Below, in pieces: positions 1 through 11,400 of a DNA stretch of 64,000 bases. Location of the stretch: positions 687,001 through 751,000 of the forward strand of contig NC_092677.1 of the NCBI RefSeq assembly GCF_964355755.1, in the 5' to 3' direction. Position 1 is the stretch's first letter. Every line of letters begins with the position of its first letter. The notes beneath the pieces are model-generated. The model was not told the DNA's origin. It worked only from the letters and a program-made list of their open reading frames with translations, and searched no databases. This DNA comes from Antedon mediterranea. Its lineage: Eukaryota > Echinodermata > Crinoidea > Comatulida > Antedonidae. The translations under genes and the position numbers were made by a program.

Positions 1-699
1 ATGTCTAGGTACTTGCATGTTTGAACCATCAGGGCCATGGTCACCAGTAGACCTATGGTTGGTATGTTTTCAATCTGATGACCACTTTTTTGTCAGAAGC
101 TTGAAGGAAATAAAGATACAGCTCATTCACAAGCTCCATGAGCAGCATTAACTCCCACATCTCATCTTCTATAGTCTGTACAAATTTCATTTGAGGTACC
201 CCCTAAGATGGAACATTATACACTGGTTTGATGAGTGCACAGGGTCGTGGTATAACAACTCAGAGAAAGGCAAAATAATTCCCAGTGATGACTCTTGACC
301 AAGATGAGTAGGAGGTGGACAGAGATGATTTATTTCGACCCGGTGAGCTGTATGTCTTTTGGACATGCATTATTGGGAATATAGTGTTGAGGCCAGTGGA
401 ATTAAGATTTGGTTGAAGCTGAACTTGTATTTCCTACAAAAGCGACACAAATATCTTAAATGGAAAAAATCTCTACAGGACGTCACAGAAGCCCATATAC
501 TAACTCTGCTTTCTATCTCTGGCATCCTTTCTAGAAAAAAAATGATTGAAATGATGAGAAAGAGATTACAAGTGACGTATCGTTTTGTTGGAAAGACACT
601 TATCATTATGAACTTGAATAAAGAGCTGAGTCAACGAAATTAAAATGCTGTCAATAAAAGTTAAACTATATCCCTTTTATGTCTGAGCCACAGGGACAA

Positions 700-1330
700 C
701 GAAATCTGTTGTGGCACATACAAAGTACACAGGCTTTTATGACCACCTGAACTACGCCCGGTTACTTCTGATTTATCTTTCAACAATGCAGACCACAGCA
801 CATTCCAGATATTGGACAGAGTTTATAAGAGGAAATTATGTGTGACAAAGGGACTTGCTGGATCTGTCACGGAATTGAACAAGAAGATCGTAAAGGTCAT
901 TGGGTGTGGTGTCATTGGAGTAACACAATTACACAAATTAATGATTTCATCAGAGCTGACAAATCTAGTTGATGTGTTTGAAAGTCAACAATTAAAGAGA
1001 GATGACACAAGGAAAGGCATCCCGAATAATAAGGAATGGAATGTTGCATTTGTAGGTGTTACTTGACTATGAGATCCATTCAATTCAGTAATGATTGTAA
1101 TGAACTTTATATTCTTGCAAAGAAATAATGAATGAAAAGGTAATAAAGGATATAATAAAGCATGATGACATTGTACAGAAAATGTTTGAGGCATTGAAGA
1201 ATTGGCTAACTGTTTATATGGGATCCAATGAAAAGGAAGACATTCAAATACATGACGGTGAAAACAGGTGACAAACTTATAAAAGTGAAAGAGGACTCCT
1301 ATTTTAGCGATTCTTTGTCACATACGTAGT
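700..1330 (+). pseudogene. Decayed mobile-type ORF, unnamed invertebrate family
   Basis: Broken reading frames on the plus strand. One frame reads YDHLNYARLLLIYL and then EFIRGNYV before a stop. A shifted frame continues with ELNKKIVKVIGCGVIGVTQ and ISSELTNLVDVFES. From memory this order matches a common uncharacterised family of invertebrate genomes (a GN-F/Y-VV block, then EQ-NN--VKG-GG--GLTE, then RRWM--GPE), which usually travels with mobile DNA. A further shifted piece (GDKLIKVKED near 1270) may be its C-terminal side. Several stops and frameshifts make it a fossil. The family assignment comes from motif memory only. Confidence 0.4.
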
Positions 1331-3485
1331 CCGACCGGACATATGTGTAAGAGTTTAGCGTTATTCATGTGCACTTTTTACTTTTAACTTTTTACTTCTT
1401 CTGGTATATGACAAAGATATCATCAGAAGCATACTGTAATTCCTAAAGAGCAATACATTTCAATAGATGAAACAATACAACTAGGACTTAACATCAGATC
1501 AGTACACAATTAATATTATTATAAATGGTTAGATGGTAGTAAACTCAATATATAAAACATATGAAATGAGGTATTGCAGTGCTTTTGCTTTGTTTCTAAA
1601 CAAGTTGTTGAGATCGCAGATCGGTTCTGTTGTAGTACGATGGATACAATTAGTTCTGGAAGTCAGTTGTCATTCAACTGAAGAAGTTTATGAAATGTTT
1701 TGATATGAAGAAATATACTGTACTGTAGGCTTCCTGATAGTCACACTATGTCACATACTTTTTAAAAATAAATTTAATCCATTAAAAAAAATGGCAGCCA
1801 TTTTGAAATTCAAATTTGCTGTTGTTGTTGTCATAGGCCTCATTTTATGTGATTTCAATCAATGTTATTTAAGGTACACACGTTTTAATAAGAAATGTAA
1901 CATTTCTTTTTTAAATTGGTCCATTTTGAAGTTTAAAATGGCAGATTACTACTTTTGAATGTTTATATAGCAGAAAACCCATAAGCCTTAATTTTAACTT
2001 AAAATATTATTCATAATGGGGTGTTAATTTGTCCTATATGTTACATTTATTGGACATTTTGCATATTGACGGCCAAATCTTGGATTTTACACCCTTATGC
2101 TTTTTTTAGAAAAATGGTAACATATTTTACACTCTAAAGGGTTAGGGCCTACATTAATATACTAAATATAAATTTACTTTCTAATGGTTAAATCACAGTA
2201 GGAGCAAGACGGCCTTAATTTCATATACATGTATTTTTCTGCGTTTTACCGGGAGTTTTCCATAAATGTAAGACCAAATCATAATTTTGTTTAGTTTTTT
2301 ATTTCCATATAGTAGGCCTACCCTATCCCTATTTACAGATATTCCGAACTTTTTTTGCTTTTTTCTGCAAATTAACGTTTTGCTCAATATTTATAGAAGA
2401 CGTTTCATTTTTTTTCTAACTTTTGTTATTAATTTGCATTCGATCGTATTGCTGTTTGCTAGCGGACTAGAGTACTATTTTCGGTGTCATTCAGCAAAAT
2501 TCGCTTAACAAAACATACTATCAACGACCCTTGATTACTGGGCAACCCTATTAAAATAGTCCTGCGACTGCCCCTGATACAGACAATTCAAAATATATAG
2601 TGATTATTAAGCATACAATTTTTTTTCACTACCGGTATTAAAAGAAAGTTTTTGTCAATCGGTATACTGTTAGCTTAAAACAAATGATAAAATTATCAAA
2701 ATAAAACTTATTTTATGCCTATACTATTACTATAAATATTATATTTTCAAATGACAAAACTGAGTTATATATATTTTGTCCATATGCAATTAAATCATTA
2801 AAATAAATTGCTACTATGCACAAAATGTAGGCCATAATCAGTTTTGACCTCACACTAGTCTGGTCTCTTATGGTGTGGACATTCCTTAACAATGGAGAGA
2901 ATCATGCTGGTGTAGAATTTTCCATGTAAAAATATTGCCTGGAAACTAGTGTGTGGAGACACACTAATTGTTAGATCTAACATAAATGGTTAAATTCCAT
3001 TAAGCATGGGGGTTTAAAACGTGCCTCAATCACGTCTTAATTGGTCACAATACAATAATTAACAATCAGGTATTCTGTAATCACGTGACTGATTCACTGC
3101 ACTATTTAGAGTCCATAGTTATGGAGGTGTCCACTATTTAAAATTAACACTCAAATAGCGTACATTTCTACGGTAAACTCATGAATATCAGCGCTTTACA
3201 TAATTGTCATAACATTGGATGAAATAAAAATGATATAAAAACTATATTATAGGTCCTTTTGCCATCCTGCGTAAGCAAAATACATTCCAATTTGGCAAAA
3301 GGATATTTGTGTCAACAAATTGGATCCCTAATCGTTAGCGACTCGCTGGCATGAACCTACAATGTAAATCATCATTAGTAGATACCATTTAGATCATGCT
3401 AACAATGAAATGATTCACAGTTCAACCCAGCAGATGATTAATCTAAAATATTTCCTATGGATGTTGTGGCAAATCAAAATCTTAC
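1331..3485. other. No gene seen (gene A downstream flank)
   Basis: AT-rich sequence without a convincing exon. This is where a TM exon and tail exons of gene A would be expected on the minus strand if it had kept gene B's layout. None was recognised by eye: similarity to gene B ends just past gene A's last Ig exon. Confidence 0.5.
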
Positions 3486-3734
3486 CATGTATTTTAATTT
3501 TAGCTGAATACGTTGTTGATCCAATGATGTTAGTAACTGTCACATTAACAGTGCCAGATTCCGATACTTTCAGTGTAAATGTTGATCCATTGTTGACAGC
3601 ATCTTCATTTCCAGGAAGATCAGTAGACCACAGATAATTGACGTCAGGAGGATTAGTTGATACAGTTACAGATGTTATTGTATAAGTCTCACCAGGAGAA
3701 ACAATAAGATCATTTAATTTAAATTCAGGCGTAT
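3486..3734 (-). CDS. Gene A exon 4, Ig domain 3 without core cysteines
   Basis: 249 bases, phase 1-1, acceptor ctattttag and donor gtaaga. Contains VNYLWSTDLPGNED and FTLKVSE. The B- and F-strand cysteines are absent. Confidence 0.85.
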
Positions 3735-5069
3735 CTAAAATAGAAAATAAAAGTTGTTGATTATTTATATATAATTAATTTGTACCTAAATGTAGGTAAA
3801 TTATTGTTGGAAAAGTATAAAACCTTATTATTTTGTCCGGCCATGATTACATCCCGGAACGTTACTTAAACTATTTTTGTGTAAAACCCAAATGCAAACA
3901 TTAATGAATCCAATTACATGAATATTATTCCAAAAACATAAAATTATCATTGTATACTTACATTGTACCTCTAGGTTTCTAGAATCACTTTTCTGTTTGT
4001 TACCAGCACCATTATCCGCCTCGCACTCATAACTTCCATCATCAGTACGACTTACTGATGGAATTGTAAACAAACACGAACCATTGTGTGGTACGTCATC
4101 ATCTTTTATAAAGTTGAACATAGCTTCTGTACTAGAATCCACAACACATGTCATGAAAACTCCATCTCCTTCAGTTACAGGTGTCGTAAAGTTAATTACA
4201 GGTTTATCTAAATCTATAACATTTAAGAATAATCTATATTATTGTTGTCGTCGTTGTCGTCGTAACAATTTTAGAAATTAGTAGCACAAGCAATGTTGTT
4301 TAATATTTTATCAACATAATAAAATAACTTCATACAATTTTGAATAAATCCAGATGATTTTGAGTGCATTCACTTTGTAAAACCAGGCACTCACACCAGT
4401 TAATTTAGTTAATTCTTAATCTTAGTTTTATCTTTAAAAATCTCTCTCTTTTTATAATATTTTTAGTGGTAATGTTACAGTATACTCATACACATGACGT
4501 AAAAACAAAATGATTTACTTACAGTGAACAGTTAGTGTGCATATATCATCATCAGCTGATGGAATGTCTCCAACTAAAGTGACATCACATTGGTATGTGC
4601 CACTGTCACTTCTGAGAGTGTTGGTAATTACAAGAGTGATGTCATTTTCAACACTAAATTTGTCACTGTATCCAGGTTCTATTACACCAAATCCATTCTG
4701 ATAAATTGCTATTGTATCCGTTACACCATTGGTAACATTACTCCATCTAACAGTAGGAACAGCTCCACTGCTAGCTGGTACAATGTTACATGTTATTCTT
4801 GCTTCAGATCCTTCAGCTGCATCTACGTCATCAACTGTCACTGTTACTGCAACACATATTATGTCTAACCAAACTATATTAAAAACCATGAATAACGTCA
4901 TACTTTGCATCATATTTAAGACAGAAAAATTATATTTCAATTATTATATCTACTCTCAAATTGTTAGGTACTGTATTGCCAAAACTAACTTGAATTAAAG
5001 ACTAATATAGGTACAGTAAACCTTACCTGTGATACCAATGATGATATAGAAAATATCTTTTAATGTCAT
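3486..5069 (-). CDS. Gene A: three-Ig receptor-like protein, 3' part not found
   Basis: Spliced gene on the minus strand. Exons: 5067/5069 start codon to 5027 (signal peptide), 4846-4523 (Ig 1), 4207-3962 (Ig 2), 3734-3486 (Ig 3). All four have AG/GT borders and every junction is phase 1, as is usual for shuffled Ig exons, so the frame stays open throughout. Ig 1 has the Cys of ITC, the Trp of VRW and the Cys of YQC. Ig 2 has MTC and DGSYEC. Ig 3 keeps YLW but lacks both core cysteines. A good donor (gtaaga) follows Ig 3, so more exons are implied, yet no TM or tail exon was seen down to position 1. It may be soluble, decayed, or continue outside the window. It is the divergent sister of gene B. 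Confidence 0.8.
3962..4207 (-). CDS. Gene A exon 3, Ig domain 2
   Basis: 246 bases, phase 1-1, donor gtaagt. Contains FMTCVVD and DDGSYECEADNG. One codon shorter than gene B exon 3 (DDDVPHNG against DDDVLPHIG). Confidence 0.88.
4523..4846 (-). CDS. Gene A exon 2, Ig domain 1
   Basis: 324 bases, phase 1-1, acceptor ttgcag and donor gtaagt. V/I-type Ig with ITCNIV, VRWSN and SGTYQC. Same length as gene B exon 2. Confidence 0.88.
5027..5069 (-). CDS. Gene A exon 1, signal peptide
   Basis: 43 coding bases, MTLKDIFYIIIGIT plus one base, then donor gtaagg. Short hydrophobic leader. It has the same coding length and phase as gene C exon 1. Confidence 0.75.
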
Positions 5070-5643
5070 ATTTGACTTTAATGTTGTCGACCCTGTAACA
5101 GATAAATTTAAGTCAATTGGCATCTATTACAATAAATGATTATTTATAATAAACTGAAGGGGACCAGGTTTATATTTCTGTTTTGTCGAGCACTTTTTCA
5201 GAGTGTATAAAGCACTTTTTGAAGATTGATCTTTGTTATGATTCTTTCTGAATGGTTGATTCGTCCATATCAATGCATCAATTATATTCAATTAATATTG
5301 ATTAAAGGGCCCACAGTAGAAATAAGTTGTTATTCTGTGTTTTTATCCTTGAATACGTTGATCTTCAGAAAATAAATAAAATAAAAATACATTAGCCTAT
5401 ACAAATCAGGGATTTCTAAACTCCCTGCTGATATAATTATACCAATATAGGAAGTTTCGTATCCGCCCCTAAAATAATAAAAATTGTTTCAACAACAATA
5501 CTTCATCCAACATATACTCACGGTTTGTTTACAACATCCTGCAAACATAGACCTTAAATATTGTTAAGTTTTTATTTATAACTATTTTGAATCATTAATA
5601 ATTGAGCACCCTCTCAGAAATCTATCGCCAGCTTGCTTGTGCT

Positions 5644-6020
5644 TACGGGGCGCCGTTCAGGACATTGCTAATTTTGGATCCCTGAATATAAATAATGACC
5701 TCGGATACCATATAATATGAAATACTTGCTATTCGTAAAAATAAAAATAATATGTTTGTCAGTATTTTTTTAAAGACTAAATAAGATAAGGAATATAACA
5801 TTTTAAAGTAGCATGTTTATTGTTCGTGGCGGGGTATAAAACAGAACAAACAGACTGCGCATATACTTTCTACATGGTACGTTTTGTTTTCAGTTGATTC
5901 GCAGCGTTCTATAGAGGGCCGTGGTTATTAAAGACATGGAGTTCATCTACGTTTCCATCCATTTATCAATCCATAATTGTATTATGTCAACAAAATTAGT
6001 AATGTCCCGAACGGCGCCCC
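5644..6020. mobile_element. MITE with 31-bp inverted ends and TA flanks
   Basis: The left end reads CGGGGCGCCGTTCAGGACAT and continues to TAATTTTG. The right end is its inverse, with two mismatches over about 31 bp. The outer bases are TA on both sides, as expected for Tc1/mariner-type insertion. The interior is non-coding. Confidence 0.65.
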
Positions 6021-6779
6021 GTATAGACGATAAAGTGCGGACGAACTTCTGTTGTCAAATATTGACACATAAAATAGAGGGCACTGTTACTTTTTTTAAG
6101 CATGCACAAAATAAAATGTGCATGTATTTCCTAAAGTCCGACATGAACTGAACTGAACCTGATTGTATCTCTTTTATATCAGAGGCATAGTCTCAATGAG
6201 ATGTGCAACAAACATACAGTAAATAAAAATGTAAAATTAGACATAAAAACAAATAATAAAATATTTTCAAAGCATGCTTGGTCATAACAAACAACTGAAA
6301 AGTTGAGATCTTCAAATATAAGACTTTGTAAAAAACAAAATATTAAAGAAAACTGGAGAGAAAAACTAGGAAATATACAAAATTAAGTTAGAGAAGGAAT
6401 TCTATTAAAATATATCATTTCATGTGTTCAATGCCATGGTTAGAAATATTTTTACAATGTTTGGCGAAAATATGACTTGCTAATTCATATTATCATGGGT
6501 TATAGAATTGGCGTAATTTTTAATTCATTATGGATTTCAAGATCATCGAGGAATAAGTGGTATTTAACATATAGAGAGCCAGTAGCAAACAATTCACAAA
6601 ATATGGATAGATTATTGTTGTTCAGTTCTTCTTGATTTTCATGAGTGTTGGTGGTCTTACGTACTTAAGTCGTTTGCGTTCAAATACGAAATAATAATAA
6701 CAGTTTCTTGTTCATTACAATTACACAATAAACATATACCTGCATTTTTAGGTGACCATGCTTATTTTTGAAGTTGTGC

Positions 6780-7250
6780 AGGTAACATTTCACGACGTTT
6801 ACAATTGCGCAACGTGACTTACGCGCGATGTTATGAATTTCGCTTATTTAACATAGGTCGAAAACGAAATAACATTTTAAATCGAAACTTAGCAAAAGTG
6901 TGATTTATATCATGCTCTAACTTTCTGATGAAAAAATCTGTTCCAAAGAAAGTTTTCAGAATAAATAAATTTTATTAACAATGTGAATTATGTTTTCCAG
7001 CCCTTTCTAGTTATTTTACCAAATTTTAAACCATTTCGACTTAAAATCACGTAAAATTCGCTTTTGATGACGAATTTCAAAAATTCGGATCATGCATCAA
7101 TATGACTAAGCATTTCACGTCTTCGTATGGCCACTCAAATATGAAATATAGGATATTTGTCCCTTTCGTCATAGCTCATCACATTTAAATAGAGCGCATC
7201 TCCACTATTCCATTTAAACTCCCCTCCACCCACCGATGATGATATTTTCT
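6780..7250 (-). repeat. Inverted partial copy of the 53.2-54.7 kb repeat
   Basis: Blocks such as the reverse of GATGAGCTATGACGAAAGAG and of ACGTCACGTTGCGCAAC recur in inverted order relative to 53.85-54.54 kb. The terminal AGTTATCCGCT motif is missing, so the copy is truncated. Confidence 0.6.
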
Positions 7251-8393
7251 ACGTCAATCAATTACCTTTCGCATTAATTTAGCGGAAACTAAACAATAAC
7301 TAAAAATCATTTCACAACACATTCACAAATATAATTACAGCGTCCTCTCTATTCGATGTCACTTTAGACAAAAATTCTACATTCTGCAAACCTTTCAATG
7401 CAATTCCGACAAATTATATGTATGGAATTTTCTTTATCTATTTTCTTCTCTTCTTCTAGTGTTGTAAGCTATTATTATTTATAAAGTATTGAACGTATTA
7501 AACGTATTAAAACAAATACTTGAGCAATTGGTATTTGCCTCTGATATAACAGTAGCATGCATTTTAGATTAAAATAAGGTATTTCCTTGATAGGGATGGA
7601 CTCATAATCGATAAGAACGTATTTTTATAATAAACGAACGAAAACAATTCTGTGTGGTCGAAAAGTATGGTTCATCGCCATATATCGATAGGGCCTAATT
7701 TAGATTTGTATTACGGCAATGAAAAAGCTATGAGTTGGGACAGGAGTTGAGCCTGGTTTACGACATATACTAATTACTAGACGGATCACAAAAAAATAAG
7801 GTATGTTAGATACATTACTAGTGAATATCTTCCAGAGCGAGTACACCAAACTCGTCCCACGTCAATATACTTGTCAATTTAATACTCCATTAATCACCTG
7901 AACATAACCCTAAACCTCGGTTCATACTTATAACCTTTCCAGTACAGTTTTGGAAATGTATAATAATATCTCAAACTCCAGTATCCCCATTTTCAAAATA
8001 TTTAGTTTGAAATCTTACACTATTATGGTCATGTTGACAAGCTCCTTAGAATAATATGGATGCGTGAAATAGCAAAATTAACAAACAGTCAGTGGTGAAA
8101 CGTGGGCCATTTACACCCCATTTTGGCCTCTATATTTTACAAAAGGGTAATAGTTACAAGGTAAAAGGAATTGTGTAGCTTTTCGTGTGATTAAATCTTG
8201 TAGGACCCGACGGGAATTTTTGGGCTACTGTCTCTGGGGCCACTTACAGGATAAATACAACCTGTATTATTATTGTTGAAATATGGTTAGAAATATGTAT
8301 TTTAATTCAAAATGATTTGTATTAAGTTATCTAAACATCATAAACTTTACATTTTTCCATTTAACAAAGGTACATGAGTAATATAATTTTGTG

Positions 8394-8442
8394 ATGATGC
8401 TATCAAGGCAGGATATTTATTTGCATATCTTTCTTTTAAGCT
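8394..8442 (+). CDS. Gene B candidate exon 1, signal peptide
   Basis: Reads MMLSRQDIYLHIFLLS plus one base, then gtaagt in phase 1, which joins exon 2 in frame. It resembles gene A's leader in the M-x-L...DI-F/Y start. Chosen only because phase, donor and hydrophobicity fit; other leaders are possible. Confidence 0.45.
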
Positions 8443-11400
8443 GTAAGTATAATTGAATAGGTTCCATTTTATTTCGTACTACTAGCCTACTCAATGTATT
8501 ATCTGGTAGTTTAAAACATAATTCTAATCAACAATGCTATAAGAACGACACAAAGATTCCATCACCATTTCATGCTTTATGCTTTTATAACCAAACTGAG
8601 TCAATTAATTCAGCTAAATGTTTAATTATCACCTAAAACTACGTAGATCTTTATAATTCTGTACATAGTAAATTTTATTGGAATTTTATATCGTCTTTAT
8701 TTATCAGTAAATTAAAAACCAAACCCACACATCATATTCCTTTTGGGAGGGTGAATATGTATATTAATTAAGTAAATTCTCTTTTATTTGATTTTATCTT
8801 GATATTTTTCATATTAATTAAATAAGTTTTCAGTTTATTATAATAGTCAAATACTACCTTACTTAATGTTTATTATAGGCCTATAAAAAATTGTATTTTG
8901 TATCCGTTCTGTATTTGCATGTTATCCCTCCTAATATTATTGTTATTATATTGGTAAATTAATGTTGCTGTTGGTTTAGGTTTTGAAATAAAACAAATAC
9001 ATAAATAAAAACATTTTCTTGTGGACCATATCACATTCTTAAAGTAAAAAAAACATTAATAGTTGAACCATTACATTTTTGTTTAACACAATTCAGCCTT
9101 ACGAAAATGTTCCGCAGTAACAGTGACTGTTGATGACGTAGATGTAGCTGAAGGATCTGAAGCAAGAATAACATGTAACATTGTACCAGCTAGCAGTGGA
9201 GCTGATCCTACTGTTAGATGGAGTAATGTTACCAATGGTGTAACGGATACAATAGCAACTTATCAGGGTGGATTTGGTGTAATAGAACCTGGATACAGTG
9301 ACAGATTTAGTGTTGAAAATGACATCACTCTTGTAATTGATAACACTCTCAGAAGTGACAGTGGCACATATGAATGTAGTGTCACTTTAGTTGGAGATAT
9401 TCCTGCAGATGATAATGATATATGCACCCTGACTGTTCACTGTAAGTAAATCGTTTTATTAGTACATGTGTATGCATACTGTAACATAACTAAATTACAA
9501 ACTGGGGTGGTTTGAAAAGTAAAAGGATACTCTCTTAATGTAAACGAGTGATATTTCCACTCCAAATTTAGAGTGAAATGATGTTCACTCTTGAATGAGT
9601 GTTAATCCACTCCAATTTGAGCGACTGCCATAATTATTAAGCATAAAACGTACCACTCCTTCAACGAGTGTGCATGTATTCCCGCTCGAACTGTAAACAC
9701 CCACCACTTGACTCCGGGAGTGAAAACTTTTGATCGAGTCAGCCAATCAAATGCAAGCATTTCATAACTTTTCATCGTCTTCGCCCGCGCCCAGGCCGGC
9801 CGATTGACTGTTTCTCTCTCTTTCTCCCGCCGCCGCATTCCAACGAGATGGAGGAATTTTTACACCAGATATTTGGTGAACAAGATCAACATTTAATCAG
9901 GATATTTAATGGTAAATTTACATTTAAAATGTAGCTTTTGTTACCGTGTATTGTAGAAATGATTATATTGTTTTGTAATATGTTTTATTTGCGTGTGAAT
10001 CCTGGTGTGCTAACGCCTAGCCTACTACTACTAGCTAGCCTAGCTAGGCCTAGTAGGAAGGGTGCTGGCAACGCGTACCCAAACCAACTCGTCCCCACCA
10101 TATGCTAACTCGTATCTAGCCTATAGGCGGACCCATACCCAAATTGTTTTGGCATGGGTACGGTACGACGAGTTGACCTGTCTTTATTGTTTTCACTTTA
10201 TTCAACCACTCTTTATTAATTATTATAGACCCGGCTAGGCTACACACATGATATTTACAAATTTCACTTATTATTAAAATAAAACGGTTTTTTTTGTGGC
10301 CGTAACGAACAATGCGCATAGGCCTAGGCCGGATGGCCCTCTGCTGCGGCCTTATTATTTACTAGGCCCAGGCCCTCCTAGGAGCCTGTTGTAGACCTAG
10401 CCTATTCTAGTAGGCCTAGGCCTAGGCCTATGCCTAGCTAGGCCTAGGCTAGGTAGCTAGGATACTAGGCCTATATTCTGAGAAATTTATGAGTAAAATT
10501 GTACTAATTTACTCATTCAACTTTACTTTGATTCTGTGAATCATTTCTCATAGGATATAAAATAAATATTTAACAAAATAAATTTCAGAAAATTTTAGGT
10601 TGATTAGCCTAGGCCCCTACAGTAGTAATATTTTCAATGTTTCAGATTAACTTGGAATTTGAACTGATGTATTCAGGATGCGGATTCAAAATGTTAATCA
10701 AATGGAAGCCATATTACCATCCCAAGTTTGTGCAGATGCATAAATCAAAACTCAGTAAGTTTATAAAGAGTGTTAATTCTTACCTGTTTTATTTAATAAC
10801 TTATTTACACTAATAGGAAGATGTTTTTCCCAACTCTGACGTAATGTGTACCGAATATTCAATACATTTGAAAACAATTGCGAAAAAATATGCAAGTTCT
10901 TGGGTGGAAATCCACAGCCTCCAGATCATCAGGCCTCTAGACCACCGAGCTTGCGCTGATGGCTGGGGTTGAATTCGAGCCCAAGTAAGCAGCAGGAACT
11001 GTACCAACGATGATAATTGTTGTTAATTGCGTAACAACAAAGTTTTTGCGTCAGGGAATACACTCTTCCCTGTTTATACATCGATATAAAACATTACATT
11101 GTAAAGTGTATTGATTGATTAAAACAAGCACGAATGTGCAATACTCGGGGTACAGCGAAAGAAGCTGTATACAGACGTATACAGTTAGAAAGTTAAAGAA
11201 AAATAGGTTTCGCCAGGGCTCGAACCGGGACCTTCTGCGTGTTAAGCAGACTTGACAACCACTACACTACGAAACCTCTTACATTGAAATTGTGGGTTAC
11301 AGAAAGTTTTTTAATCCATTTAAATTACAAATAAATGGTAATAAGCACAAAGCAAAATAAACATGTGTAAAAGTGATAATTACCGATTACACAAAATAAG

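Larger units (their letters stand above)
5070..8393. other. Intergenic region between divergent genes A and B
   Basis: About 3.3 kb separating the two 5' ends, presumably holding both promoters. It carries a MITE (5644-6020) and an inverted fragment of a dispersed repeat (about 6780-7250). No exon was recognised. Confidence 0.5.

Noticed and set aside
9602-9838. 78-codon minus ORF
   Set aside because: Overlaps the transposon's terminal motif array and CpG-rich patch; no domain.
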